64,000 nucleotides of DNA from Druceiella hillmani (lineage: Eukaryota > Arthropoda > Insecta > Lepidoptera > Hepialidae), in NCBI GenBank assembly GCA_039881145.1, contig JAYKKI010000064.1:2992501-3056500 (forward strand). The letters are read 5' to 3'. This document shows, piece after piece, positions 46,710 through 59,387 of the stretch. The translations under genes and the position numbers were made by a program. Below the pieces are notes generated by a model. The model was not told the DNA's origin. It made no database searches and saw only the letters and a program-made list of their open reading frames with translations. The number at the start of each line of letters is the position of its first letter. Position 1 is the stretch's first letter.

Positions 46710-47029
46710 TTCCTCAAAGCACGAAGCTGTTTTATATTGCAGGAGGACCTCTGCCTGATAACGCGAACTTAATCTGTGTTCTGTATCAGAAAGGACTTTT
46801 AATTTTGCAAAATTTAATGCATCAGCTGGTCCGCGCCATGTGTCCACGAAATACTTTAGGTATTTTGAACAATATTTGGTTGCATTAAAGGATATCACGT
46901 CTTCACTTATCATTGTGGATACATTGCATGATACTTCAAACAAATTCTAAACAAAATCCCAAAGAAGAGCACTCTAAGTTCTTTTTGCGAAAAGTTCTCA
47001 TATTTTTAGTTATTTACTCATAGAAAACC

Positions 47030-47430
47030 TGTTGCTTATGTATCTTAACGGAGATGTTAAGAAGTTATTATAACATTACAGAAATCGCTGGAAAAAGTTA
47101 GCGTGCTCGCTGAAACTAGTATCGGCGAGCACGCTAACTTTTACCTACGAATCTGTTATGTTATAAAAACTTATGTCGAAACTCTGTCGCTTATGTATCC
47201 TACCAGAGATGTTACGAAGTTTTTATAACATAGCAGAAATTGCTGAACAATTTTGGCATGCTCGCTTAAACACACCGAAAATCCAGTTTCGGTGAGCACG
47301 CCTACTTTTTCCAGCGACTCTGAATGTTTTGAAAACTTACGTCGAAACTCTATCGCCTATGCACTCTACCAGAGATGTTACGAAGTTTTTATTACATTAC
47401 AAAAAGCGCTGGCAAAAGTTGTGTCTTAAT
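47030..47430. repeat. Tandem repeat, about 155-166 bp, each unit bearing a hairpin
   Basis: The phrase GCTTATGTATC.TAC.AGAGA with TGTTACGAAGTTTTTATAAC occurs three times (GAGATG at 47051, 47206, 47372). The first unit carries a strong hairpin, AAAAGTTAGCGTGCTCGC and its exact reverse complement (47093-47142). The second carries a diverged version (GGCATGCTCGC...GTGAGCACGCC). The third is cut short. Confidence 0.85.
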
Positions 47431-47599
47431 TAGTTGTCAACCTATTATAAGGACAATATAATATAAATTGGAGAGATCTTGAAAGAAATGAACAGTGAAC
47501 ATAGAATGAATATAAAACATAATTTATTTATGAAAAATTATTTTATACATGTGTATCAGAGGGAAATCGAGAGTGAGCCTGAGTTCGAATCTCGGGCCT

Positions 47600-48480
47600 G
47601 TACTTTTCACTATTCTGGTAAAGATATTGGTTTCGCGGTGAAGACTGCACGTTGTTTGTTATTCGCTGGCGAGATGAAGCTTTTAACAGTCATCAAGGAT
47701 GTAGGCTGCATCACGACTGCAGCTTGACATCAGCACCATTATTTAGTGAAGCGCAGCAAAAGTCTTACGCCTTAACGCAAACGAATGTTTACTAGCAAGT
47801 TACAGCCTAGTACACGCTCCTATTAAATACGAATATACGGTCAGCGGGATCCCACTGCATCGTCTGGATGAGGTTGTTGATTTGGGCGTCAGATTTGATT
47901 TGCGTGTGATGATTTGTGAGCACATGATCTGTCACGAATCCAATTCTTCAAAATCGTTTTGAAGAATTGAATTCGTGTTGTATAATTCAAAGGATTTTCA
48001 ATCCTTGTCACCAATTCGCCTAATGTGCACTTCATTAGTGCAAAGCCGATTAGAAATTGACTCCATTATTCGGAGCCCATATAAAGGAGTCCACTCGAAG
48101 CCAAATATAACTTGATGATTGAATGTGTGCAAAAGACGTTCCTTTAATATCTGTGTATGAGACAGTATAGTTACTTCCCCTATCTATTTCCTACCGATTT
48201 CCTCTTGGATATGCTATGGATATTTTCAATCCTTGCAACTTGGAAGAGACGTCGTGCTTATTAAATTTATCTTCTAGCTATTAAAAACAATAATTTTATG
48301 CCCTGTAATATTGAGTAAACTTTCATTCTTCGTATCTGACAATATACTGTACTCACGCAATTGTCACCTTCTAACTCACCAGTTTCCCCCGGTAGTCCAC
48401 TGCTCAACCACCTATTCGTAGTCGTACCAGAGTGTGATTTTGTCTTTTGTAGTTCTTGTGTACTTTTGTATTCGTGTTGA
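47600..48480 (+). pseudogene. LINE reverse-transcriptase relic
   Basis: The translation passes through LLFAGEMKLLTVIKDV (family: FADDMKLF..I.DV; the catalytic DD is replaced by GE), then IKYEYTVSGIPLHRLDEVVD and LGVRFDLRV, MCTSLVQSRLEIDSIIRSPY and IECVQKTFL, then SYFPYLFPTDFLLDMLWIFS and ATWKRRRAY. This is the order found from the catalytic core to the C terminus in Jockey-superfamily non-LTR retrotransposons. Several frameshifts and stops separate the blocks. The 82-codon frame at 47479-47727 is its first part, with an unrelated leader. Confidence 0.82.
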
Positions 48481-49183
48481 AACTAAAAGTTAAAACTTTG
48501 TTAAACCATTAATTGCTTATCGTTACGGATAGGTTACCTGTCATGTATCGATAAAAAATTGTACGTAAATAGACAAATATGTAAAATGTTTTGAACGTTT
48601 CATTCATAATTTCTTCCAATCGATCACAATAAATAGGTGAATCAAAATTACGTGTGTAGTTAAAGGTCTGGTACAGATGTAAATAATTAAAAACTAAATA
48701 CAATTTGAAATAAATTACAAAAACATACGCATATAGTTCAAAAACCAAAAAAGAAACAGAATCAGAATCGAATACAAAATACACTCTTCATAAATAATGT
48801 CTCCCTCTTCAGACCAAAAGTAAGAAAATATTTCTTAAACTCTACTTCTGCTTATTTTGAGATAAGAGGGTTGTTTGTTGTTTGAGTTGTTTGAATTTAC
48901 ACAAACATCCTTCGTATCTCAAAATAAGGCAACAATAGGGGCAACCCCCCAACAAATAAGAACAATTTAAAAACTTTTATATTCGATTAATTTCCGACTT
49001 TAAAACATGGCTATTTATTTCAATATCGATCGCAAATAAAATGGCTAGAGAATCGCGACCGCCGTAATATAAATTTTTTTTTCATTTTGGAAGTGAAAAT
49101 TTCTTTAGGTGCGTGGAGCGATTTCTGTTAGAGGAAAACCTTATGGGTTCGCGCCACCGACATGCTAATGTTAACAGTATATA

Positions 49184-49228
<45 letters not shown>

Positions 49229-49699
49229 CACTGTGATCACTGGGATCACTGTGTAGTGCAACAGTGAGTGACAAATATAGTAGTATTTTTATATAGAAAA
49301 ATGATTAAATAATTTTAAGTTTTCACTTCTGTCTGCAGTCCCCATGACTGCGTATGTTTTTTTAATTTTTTTTATAATATCCTTAACAACCTCTTACATA
49401 TTCTTATCTCCAATCCGAATTCCAACATCTTCCACCTCATGGCCTTGAACTACCTTCTATAATATAAGTACACATCTCTAATTTCCCACCACAGAGCTGC
49501 AATCTATAAAGAATAAATTACCGTATACTTATCCCACAAAATTATGGAAGAAACTAAGTATAATCTTACTAAGTGCGCTCTCAGTGCCTGAAGCCATACC
49601 CTCAGTGTTCACAAATAATCTGAAGCAGCATTACCTAAAATCTTTTACGGATATTATTTTTTTTTCTAATAAAAGGTTATTATATCTTAACGTATCGCT
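48481..49699. other. No gene; hairpin and (AT)n
   Basis: Inverted repeat CTTATTTTGAGATA at 48851-48864 with its exact partner at 48915-48928. (AT)n run at 49190-49227 followed by GCACTGTGATCACTGGGATC and more CACTGTG phrases. The 91-codon minus frame at 48509-48784 is low complexity (Phe, Tyr, Val) and not convincing. Confidence 0.5.
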
Positions 49700-49860
49700 G
49701 TATCGTTTTATCAGGGGCTTATACTTAAAAAACAAAAAAAACCGGAAACTTTATAAAGTCATTTACGTATCTATCGTCAGAGCAGTTTTTTCTCAGAAAC
49801 ACTCTGAGGTATCAACCTTAACATTTTGTATAATGAGATAGCACATATCAGTAATACCAT
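49700..49860 (+). repeat. Dispersed lepidopteran-type repeat, copy I
   Basis: AAAACCGGAAACTTTATAAA and GTCATTTACGTATCTATCGT followed by TTTTTTCTCAGAAACACTCT and GAGGTATCAACCTTAACATT repeat the order of copies B and F (TCTCAGAAACGCCTTGAGAT ATCAAGTTGAAATT). Confidence 0.55.
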
Positions 49861-50034
49861 AAAATATATAATCACTTGGTTAACAATAAACATTATTTAT
49901 AAAGTTGTAAGTCGTAGTAATAAAAATTTTTGTTAAAACTAAATAAAAAACTAACGACTAATTTGTTTCTAAATTAATATACTACGAAATGTCTCAGCTA
50001 AGATGTATGAATTGAATCTCTTAGTATTCTAATA

Positions 50035-50494
50035 TCTGGCAAGTTCACATGGTTTTATCCTTTTGAGTCGTTTAATGATATTTAGCACATTCAAGAGTCT
50101 GGATGCTTCTACGTTGATGTGGTTTTTGAGTCTTAGAGTTAGCCAATATACTAATAACATCCTCTACCATCACAATATCAAGAGCACGATGGAGGTCAAA
50201 GTTACGAATGTACCAAGGCGTGTTAACTGCACACTTAAGCACTTTGTTTTGATATCTTGGTATCACTTGCATATTAAATTTACTGGTGCGGCCCCATAGC
50301 TGTATTACATAATTCCAAACTGGGCGTAAAGCTTGCTTATATAATGTAAGTTTATTCTATGTTTATAGTTCTGAATTACGATTAAGCAACCGGTACATTT
50401 TTCTGAACTTGATGTTGAGTTCATCGCGTTTCTTCATAATATTTTCTTTCCACCAAAGCTTGATGTTAAGAGCCATACCAAGATATTTAAGTTC
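50035..50494 (-). pseudogene. Jockey-like LINE reverse-transcriptase relic
   Basis: On the minus strand from 50494 the frame reads ELKYLGMALNIKLWWKENIM, then KKRDELNIKFRKMYRLLNRN, a stop near the S-EL block, KLTLYKQALRPVWNYVIQLW, MQVIPRYQNKVLKCAVNTPW and YIRNFDLHRALDIVMVEDVI. This is the conserved post-catalytic region of Jockey-type elements (KYLG..LD..L.W..H, LRP.W.YG.QLWG, IQR.QNK.LR...NAPWY..N..LH.DL). Near its 3' end a frameshift gives IIKRLKRIKPCEL, the family C terminus. 5'-truncated. Confidence 0.88.
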
Positions 50495-50587
50495 AAATTA
50501 ACTATATTATTAACTTCTCATGTATATCTATGGATATCTTATTTTCTGTCCACAATTTCTTTATGGTTATTGCGTGCATCCATCATT

Positions 50588-50695
50588 ACAATCCACACTC
50601 TAGTATTCTATATCGTGCAGGTATCGTGCACATACAATACAATCCACACTCTAGTATTCTATATCGTGCAGGTATCTATATCGTGCAGATTATAA
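50588..50695. repeat. Short tandem duplication, about 50 bp
   Basis: ACAATCCACACTCTAGTATT plus CTATATCGTGCAGGTATC occurs twice head to tail with only small changes. The 102-codon frame crossing it (50530-50838) shows the duplication in its product and is not recognised. Confidence 0.85.
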
Positions 50696-53569
50696 CGAAT
50701 AATACATTCAACTGCATTAGTATTAGTCACTTGTCCCATTATGGTTATGGTATTCTCCTATGCGCCCACTACCCATTATGGTATTCCCCTATGCGTCCAC
50801 TATCACGTACAGTAGACTCACTACTATTACGTATTTAACTTAGCTAAAGTAAGTTAAGTTTCAGTAAAGTATATTAAGTACATAGAATTTGGATCAAAAT
50901 GTAGACCGTTTATAAAATTACGTGATTCTGAATTGAGTTAAGATTAGGAAAAGAAAAGACGAACAGGCAGAAAAAATGAAGATTTTCAGACGATTTTGTA
51001 AAAGTTTATCCAGGATTACTTCTTGGTATTACGATCCAGTTGACTGCAATGTTTTTCGCAGAAGACTACTGCACTTTTGGGTATATGGAGACGGACTTAA
51101 GCTTTAGACTACGTGGCCATCACAAAATACTTTACTTTTTCCCAATGAAAAGGAAGGAATCGAAATTAATTTCCATATAACATGACCCCGGTCTGAATTA
51201 ACTTCTGCAAAGTTAGAAATCGCCTTGAACTATTTAAGCACCGAAACGTGTGGCATTATCATTTAATCTTGTGGCGTCTTCTAATCGCAGTTGTTCAACA
51301 TCAGACTTTATCGAACAACTAGTCTTTTTTAAAATTCTTCATCAAAAATACTTCTATGTTTATTTTTGGATATTTTTCTAAGGGGGTATTGATAATTATT
51401 GCATACATTATGTTTGATATCTTTTTTTGATTTGATTATTAAAATAAATGTAATTAAAATATTGTGTAATGTTATTTGAAGGCGTACTATTTTTTTCAAG
51501 ACTAAAAAAGGGTTTGTATATTTATGCATCGAAATATCGATATGTTTCTAGATATAAACATCCCTAGATAGTACTATCAAATTCCATAAACCATATTTAT
51601 CGGACACTATATCTGATGACGCTGATAATCCATCGATCTTGACTTTAGAAGCGTTTTTAACAGCAGCTATTACGAGTATGTCAGAGAACGATGTCATAAT
51701 TTATTTCATCTGCTTAGAGCGCGCACTAATATTTTATAACGTTTGTCTGTCTTTCGTGCACTCACATTTTTTATCACAATATTGCGAGATGCATGTAGTC
51801 TTGATTGACTTTTGGGGCTAATAAGTGATACTGTGGCGATTCGAATTTAGAGAGAGTTAATTGCACAGAATCAACATGTCCATAATTTTGTAGTTCATCT
51901 GCATACGTTATTTTTACCACCCGGGTTGCCTTCGGACCACTTGTGGAGTCCACAACAACACGTCTCATACTTGTGGAGTCCACAACACACGTTCAAATAT
52001 TCCAGGGTCTTCGAAGCCCCCCCATGCCCCTATTGTCTTATATCTGCGGAAATATTTTCAATCTATCAGGCATAACTAAAGAGATTGTTTCCATCCATTG
52101 CGATGTTTAGGATTATGACCCAACCTGATTGTAAACGACCCAAACCCCATATTAGCAGTCTCACCCATCCTCCCTTCGCGGCTGCTGATAAGGGTGCCGG
52201 GTTGGCTACAATCTGGACATAAGTTAGGTTCTGAATTCAGTATGTGAAATTAAATTCTATGCCAAAAATCACATCAGGTAAGGAGAAAATTGGGATAGGT
52301 ATATGTCCAATTACGTAAGAGCTATTGATATAATAGCAGGAATGATAGGATTATGTAAGGGGCCCGTCGACAAAATTGTGGCTGTGGGTTCAGTTCAGGA
52401 TATGGGGACATGATTAGCAATTACTTTCTTCTAGAACGCGTTTGTCGAATATTTTAGACACCTCTAAGATGTGTCTATTATCAAATCGGTTATGTAATTT
52501 TAGTGATTATATTCTACTCTGCTGATGCACGCTGTCCAACAAAACTTTATTTGCAACGCTGTACTAGCGACAGTTAAACAAAATGTCCATGATATGTGTC
52601 TTTGAACAGTAGGTATAGACCGGATTATGTCCTATTGGAAAGTAATATAAACTATAGCGAGCCATTTCTCTTCCGCGTAAGTTTAGAAAATAATCGCCTC
52701 TCAAGATCGATAAAGACCATCTGGTCTGCCAATGAGAAATGAATGTATTTCTTTCGAGCACAAAAATATTAACCTATACGTATCTTAAAGCGAAGAAAAA
52801 TTAACCGCAAATAAGCATTTTATCAAATTATAATTTCAAAAAACAAATATTTCGGGAAAATATCTTACATCTGGCAACACTATTCAGAAGAACGTCAAAT
52901 AGTACGTATAAACTCTATGCCATAGAGTCAGTAGTCTATTATCAAAACGACATCAACGCGAACCCGTGCGCAGACAGGAAAGAGACGACCCGTGCTATTA
53001 CCGACAGTCGCTTATCGCGTGTCGAAGCGTGTAGTTGATAGCTGAGTGCACGAGCACTCAGCGTAGGCCTTATATTATTATCGTAAATAAAGAAATGTAA
53101 ACATAAACATAATATCATTATATTAAATATAATTATATAAGTGGTTATTAATTGGTGCAGATATTATTGAATAAACATAATTAACTTTATTCTGTTCCAG
53201 TAATTGATTTAATAAATTGGTAAGTACTTCCGATATGTTATTTAATTGTGTTATCATGTTGCCATTTACAAATATATACTTAAATGAAGGTCACGATTTA
53301 GTACGGTATCGTCTGGTACACATCATTTACTTAATTCACTGATATAAATGTTTTCATAATATGTATATTCCGAATTCTTATATAAAAATCTATGTCTCTA
53401 TACAGCATTCAGGAACACTTAGAAATGCTTTAAATTCGGAAGAATATTTGGGAAAAAATATAGTAGAAAAAATAAGAAGTGTAAGCTTTAGTTCTTAAAC
53501 AAACTAAAATTTTAAATGCAAATGTGTTTGTCCGTTAATGCCCTAACGAAGCAATATATCAAAATGATT
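50696..53569. other. Unannotated DNA
   Basis: No gene recognised. CTTGTGGAGTCCACAACA is repeated at about 51940 and 51970. A GC-richer patch with CpGs lies at 52960-53070 and contains the small hairpin GCTGAGTGCACGAGCACTCAGC followed by AATAAAG (53085), so a solo LTR or promoter is conceivable but unproven. The minus frame 51774-51983 has no recognised motif. Confidence 0.45.
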
Positions 53570-53659
53570 TTTCTGCACAGAGATAGTTGGAGGGTTGGGA
53601 AATAATACAGGTACTTTCATCTGAGAAATATTCACCCCAAAAATATATTTAAATGCGCG

Positions 53660-54245
<586 letters not shown>

Positions 54246-54267
54246 CTAATTCTAACATAATTTGCAC

Positions 54268-54466
54268 AGAGATACTTGATGGGTTAGGAAATGATATAGG
54301 CTACTTTTTATAACGGGAAATGTTATTCTTTTGGGAAAATGTTTATTTGAACCTGAAAAAATACACAGACGAAATAACGAAGCAACCTCACAACTGATCG
54401 ATGTGATTTTTTGAAATGATACGCAAAATAAGGGAACGTCAGGTTCACTCCTTTTAATTATATATC
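54268..54466. repeat. Fragments of lepidopteran-type repeats (pair member 1)
   Basis: GCACAGAGATACTTGATGGG ...GGAAATGATATAGG repeats a phrase also found at 53575-53620 (GCACAGAGATAGTTGGAGGG TTGGGAAATAATACAGG). It is followed at 54379-54460 by GAAGCAACCTCACAACTGAT ...GCAAAATAAGGGAACGTC, duplicated at 55233-55315. Confidence 0.65.
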
Positions 54467-55080
54467 ACAAATAACTATATAAAAATGGCAGATTATTTGA
54501 ATCATACTCATATGTTTCTAAGTTTTGATTGATTCTTAATTTTTCAATTATTAATGTTGAAAATATTTTAAAGATGTTCGAAGAAAATAATATCTATTCA
54601 AATAAATTGATAATAAGTTTGCCAGCATGAAATAAAAGTATGTTTAATACATAATTTATCCGTGAATTTTATATAATCACGTATTATAAAAAATTAGAAA
54701 ATTAAAATGAATAATTTCTTGAATTGTTTTAAAGGAAAACATCTATATTTTCTTTTTCATAGGTAGGTTTAACATAAAAAATTAGATTAACAATTGTTTG
54801 GGTCATTTTAGCTTCATTTTATTATTAGTTTAGTTTAATTTTAATCCAATACTTCTGAGTCCAAACCTGCCAACGACTCACTTAGGGAAGCAACGAAATG
54901 AAGATATACACACTTTTTAACATTTTCCGACTTTTTTCAGTAATTTATTAAAAATCTAAAATGCCAAATTTCAAATTTTGAAGAAGTTTCAAAATAACAA
55001 CCATAAAAAATATATCCATAAACATATAAAAATATATCACATTTCAAACTTAAAACCTGCAAATATTTTATGTAAGATCT

Positions 55081-55224
55081 GTGTGTATGTGTGTGTGTGC
55101 GTGCGTGCGTGCGTGCCTGCGTGCATGGGTGCGTGCGTGCGTGCCTGCGTGCGTGCCTGCGTGCGTGCGTGCGTGCGTGTGAGCGTGTGTGCGTGCGTGT
55201 GTGTGTATGTGTGTGTGTGTGTGG
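55081..55224. repeat. GT/GCGT compound microsatellite
   Basis: (TG)n, (CGTG)n and (CGTGCCTG) interruptions over about 145 bp. It yields long Cys-Val-Arg-Ala frames on plus and Thr-His-Ala-Arg frames on minus (54978-55286 and 55037-55246), which are artefacts of the repeat. Confidence 0.95.
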
Positions 55225-55227
55225 GAC

Positions 55228-55318
55228 AAAGACGAAGCAACCTCACAACTGATCGATGTGATTTTTTTAACTGCTACGCAAAATAAGGGAGCGTCCGAAT
55301 CACTCCTTTTAATTACTA
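55228..55318. repeat. Direct repeat, pair member 2
   Basis: GAAGCAACCTCACAACTGAT CGATGTGATTTTTT...CGCAAAATAAGGGAGCGTCC and CACTCCTTTTAATTA repeat 54379-54460 in the same orientation, about 850 bp apart. The pair encloses a stretch that ends in the GT/GC microsatellite. Confidence 0.8.
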
Positions 55319-55449
55319 ATTTAGAGAGAAATATTTTTGTTTACATTGTCATTTGTATTATAAAGTAAACAAAATAAGGGCTTACTATTTAATTTCCCTT
55401 AATCATTCTAAATGGTGGTGCGTGATTTAATTTCTGCCTATAAGTTCGT

Positions 55450-55490
55450 AGCTATTACCACGCAAGTGAAACCGCGGGTAAAAATTAATA
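55450..55490 (+). repeat. Possible end of a lepidopteran-type element
   Basis: ACCACGCAAGTGAAACCGCG GGTAAAA resembles the CACGCGAGCGAAGCCGCGGG phrase near the 3' end of common lepidopteran elements, but the terminal CTAG is absent. The following 55491-56030 shows no gene. Confidence 0.4.
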
Positions 55491-56034
55491 TAGAAATATC
55501 GTTCAATTAGCTTAAAAGTCGTTAGTGCAGAAATCGCGTTTTTTTTTGTTAAATAAACAATTGTAAGACGTTAAAAACACGGAGAAGAGTCGAGAAGATT
55601 TGCACAAAACGGAGGCTGGGAACAGTTGACGAGCACGTAAAATGGAGTTTTTGCAGATAATTGTTTACAAAAATTAAACTATTACACGAATCACTGTGAA
55701 AATCGAAAAGTTTTTATTCTGATAATTAACTATCAATAGAATAAAGAAATACCTAAATTGGTCAATAATTGCGACCTATAACGTGTCTTCATACATATTA
55801 TATATGTGTATATATCAATGCACGGAGACGAACAACGTTTTTAAAGGCAAGTTTAGATCAAAATAAACAAAAAAAATTTCTCTTTACAAAAAGCTACATT
55901 AAAAGTAGATCACTTATAAAACAAAAGCTAGTTACTTCTATCGTCAAAACTTGCGACCGGCGCACTCGTCGATAATAAAACACAAACCCGCGAGGTTGCG
56001 TAATCATTTAAAATCATTTTAGACGTAAAGCCAA

Positions 56035-56835
56035 AATGCACTAGAGCTGCGCGACACTGCACGAAGCGACGCGCTGCGATAGCACGAAGTATAATTCATA
56101 TTCTTCTTTATGACATAAACGCTTCAGAGCTGCACGATAAATGCACGAAGGGATGCGCTGTAATAGCCCTAAGTATAATTAGTTCCATTCGTTATTATGT
56201 ATAATGCACTAGAGCTGCGCGAAACTGCATGAAGCGATGTGCTGCTATAGCAATAAGTATTATTTTGTACTTTTTCTTACGACTCAAAACGCACTGGGGC
56301 TGCGTTACACTGCACGAAGCGACGCGCTCTGAAAGCACGAAGTATATTTTGTTCCATTATTTATGTTGCAAAATGGGCTATGGCTGGGCAGTCCATGAAG
56401 TGACGTGCTGCTGCATACTGTTATTTAAAACGCATACGCAGTAGAACTGTGCGACACTGCAAGAAGCGACCCGATGCTATAGCACGAAGTATAATTCGTA
56501 TAATTCTTTATGACGCAAAATGCACTAAAGCAGGACGACACTGCATGAAGCGATGTGCTGTGATAGCACGAAGTATATTCGTACTATTATTTATGATGCA
56601 AACGCACTAGAGCGGTGAGACACTGCAAGAAGCGACGCGCTGTGACAGCACGAAGTATATTCGTATTATTAATTATGATGCAAACGCACTAGAGCTGTGC
56701 GACACTGCAAGAAGCGACCCGATGCTATAGCACGAAGTATAATTCGTATAATTCTTTATGACGCAAAACGCACTAGCGCTTTACGACAGTGCAAGAAGCG
56801 ACACGCTGTGATAGCACGAAGTATATTCATACTAG
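56035..56835. repeat. Tandem array, unit about 82 bp
   Basis: About ten units of GCACTAGAGCTGCGCGACAC TGCA.GAAGCGACGCGCTGTG ATAGCACGAAGTATA and a T/A-rich spacer with TTTATGACGCAAAA. Units vary by up to a quarter of positions. The last unit runs directly into the left member of the inverted repeat pair, so array and inverted repeat probably belong to the same element. Confidence 0.9.
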
Positions 56836-57083
56836 AGCATACTAGAGTGTCGCTGGCGTAGAACGGAGCGACCGACTTGTTTCATATAGGAAATTCTAGA
56901 GCGTAGTCGCATGTAGGGAGATGTAGGGCTGTTAGTAATGCTGTTCTTGTTAATTCTCATTAGTTTTAAATCCTTTGTCCAGCACCAACTTGTTCTAAAC
57001 CACCCGAATACCATATTTCACTTTTTTTACATTTTTCTTAAAATAATTTTTTTGTGGCCGTACTTGGTTTTTTTTTTTAATTT
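56791..57083 (+). repeat. Left member of a long inverted repeat pair
   Basis: About 290 bp starting in the last 82-bp unit (ATAGCACGAAGTATATTCAT) and running through GTGTCGCTGGCGTAGAACGG, AGCGACCGACTTGTTTCATA, TGCTGTTCTTGTTAATTCTC and TGTCCAGCACCAACTTGTTC to a T-rich end. It matches 59388-59668 in reverse orientation at high identity, with one diverged stretch around 56905. The minus frame 56832-57014 lies in it and has no recognisable product. Confidence 0.88.
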
Positions 57084-57101
57084 TTTTATTTATATAACCT
57101 A

Positions 57102-57515
57102 TCAATAAAAAGTAAAATAAAAGGTAAAATTTAAATTGGATAAAAAATCATTAGAGGGATAGAGTCTGGATTTGTCATTAAATATAATGTGGGGCAGAGG
57201 GTTAATTATTATAAATGCATTTCTTACCTTATTATTCAGAAAGTATTTTATCAATCGTAAGAAAAATTTTGCACACGTGTCGAAAGTGTTACAAAGGATC
57301 ACATTGGGTTCCATATATTGCGTACATAAATTACAAACATTATTTTGGAGAATAGAACAGTTTCTTAGGGAATAATTAATTTTTATGTCTCTGTAGATGA
57401 TTTTATTATTAATTATTGTATTATCCAACTTATTTTCAATGCACAGCAAATTCGAAGGCTTCTTATTGCTATCATCTTCTAAAAATACAACACATTTTGA
57501 TTATCAGAATTCATA
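57102..57515 (-). pseudogene. Unrecognised coding relic between inverted repeats
   Basis: The minus frame is open over 115 codons from an ATG and continues upstream in frame as SKCVVFLEDDSNKKPSNLLC. It goes on through KLDNTIINNKIIYRDIKINY, CSILQNNVCNLCTQYMEPNV and TCAKFFLRLIKYFLNNKVRN. A CxxC pair (VCNLC) and the alternating hydrophobic C-terminal helix look protein-like rather than random AT translation. Its position just inside a long inverted repeat suggests the tail of a transposase, but I cannot name a family. No ORF upstream of it completes a gene. Confidence 0.35.
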
Positions 57516-59194
57516 GGTAGAGTGAGAAACTTTTCAGATCCTAACCTTAGGCTTTGAGCAGACAAAGCTTTAATTTGTCAGTGTGATAATGTTATATATA
57601 ATATTAATTAATATTTCCTTCATTTTTATTCTAAGTATTACAATTTTATTTAAAAACATCACTACACCATGTGTTCGAAATGTTGTTTTCACTTTTATTT
57701 ATGCATATACTTATAGATAATATTAAAAAGAAAACAACTATTAAAAAAACTTAATCTACTTTGTTATTTGTAGATTATTCTAAATCTAACTCTCTTTTGC
57801 AGAATAATCCTAAAAATCAGTAGCGGACGTAGATTTCTTATTTATTTTTGGAATAGTTTGAATTATGGTCAATTTTATAAAATAAATCCCTAGTTTTTCA
57901 ATTAATTTTATTTTTATATAATAACAAATAAGTACAAAAAATATACGCGTTGCATTATAAATATATTAGGTTTAATAACATTTTCTTCTGGAAATTGAGC
58001 ACGAATAGACTGTGATTACCCATCTTGGTTATATCACCTTTCTAGCATTCATTACCTGGCTAAGCTAAGAGGATATACAGACTTATGTCGCCCTAACAAC
58101 AAACTCTGTAAGATAAGCTTAAAGTTTTCTTATTTATAGGTTTACATTAAATACTCGAAGATAATAGCCCAAAGTACAATATGTAGTGTACGTGTTTTCT
58201 AGTACAGTAGTACGTGTTTTCTAGTACAATGATCGCAGCAGATGTTATATTACAAAGAAATAATAAATTTTTAATGTTATATAATGTTTTTAATGTTATG
58301 TAAATTTTTCTGAATGAAATAAACATATAATGTTTATAATGTTATATAAATTTTAATGTTATATATTTATCGGCGAAGTGCCGATAAATATATAACATTA
58401 TTAACATTATGATGATTTTTTAAATATATCGAAGAGGAGTATATGTAACATTTGCTTTGATTGTACATTTTTAAGCATTTGAGATATGATCAGCATTCAG
58501 AAATATGTTTAAATATTCTTAATTATGAAGAGGATAACATATATCTACATAGTCTAATAGTGTTAATATGAGTGTTTATCAAAGTTTTTTTTCATTTTAT
58601 TCGGAAGACAGTTCTAAAAATGTTTGAGAGACTATCCCGCTGAACACACGATGAGTAATATCGTTCACTCGAGGTTTCCAGTTAAGATTTTGATTAATCA
58701 AAGGACCATGTTTTAAAAATTGACATAAACATATGGGATTTTTGAACTATTTAGAACTGGTCGATGTTAGTTAATCAGATTTATATTTTAAATAAATTTC
58801 TGACTACCAAAAATATAGCTCGTAATTTGCTTGTCTAAAAGACTCACTCTACTGAAAGTGCTACTTCGTGAGCCCATCGAATGAAGTTAGATTCCAAGTG
58901 AGTCTGTTGGTTGTTTTTAATATAGTATAAAGCGATCAAAGGTCAGACCGCATATTAATCCGTAAGTGACAAGTTTTTTTTCTTTTCTAAATAAAATAAA
59001 TAAATGTAAGTCAATACTATAAGTTTAGAAACACATGTGACCTCTAGTATTTATTACGAGCGAAGCTAGGTGGTAACAGCATAGTCATAAAACAGAATAC
59101 CCTGCTTAATATAACGATATGGTAATTAGTATATTTTGCATTATATGATAATATTGTTTGAAATGTAAGCAACCTTGAAGTTAATTACTTATTG
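57516..59194. other. No gene; perfect hairpin at 58354-58400
   Basis: AT-rich DNA. TAATGTTATATATTTATCGG plus C is mirrored exactly after the loop GAAGT (21-bp arms), amid several scattered TTAATGTTATATAA phrases (58270-58360) that may be its source. CGTGTTTTCTAGTACA occurs twice at 58190-58225. No coding sequence is supported. Confidence 0.6.
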
Positions 59195-59387
59195 AATGAT
59201 CCAAAACAGTTTCGTTATGTCAAACGTATAATTTGGAACATTGTATCTCGAGTTCTGAACCGATGAAAAGAAACGAAGCGAACACTGTTCCGCTGATTCG
59301 TTTCGATGAGTGAGATATAGATCAGGACGGCGCACTACTTTTAAAAATCAAGTTATGTATTAAGAGGGTGCTTAGTGTTGTTAGATT

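Noticed and set aside
46653..46943. 96-codon minus frame as a host exon
   Set aside because: Composition is plausible but no motif, splice pattern or homologous family could be recognised, and its end falls in a hairpin.
47575..47600. tRNA-like B box (GAGTTCGAATCTCGG)
   Set aside because: No A box or cloverleaf upstream, and the segment lies next to a LINE reverse-transcriptase relic.
52960..53100. Second LTR or promoter
   Set aside because: A GC patch, hairpin and AATAAAG are present, but no inverted ends, duplication or second copy could be shown.
54978..55286. Cys/Val/Arg-rich open frame
   Set aside because: It is a translation of the GT/GCGT microsatellite.
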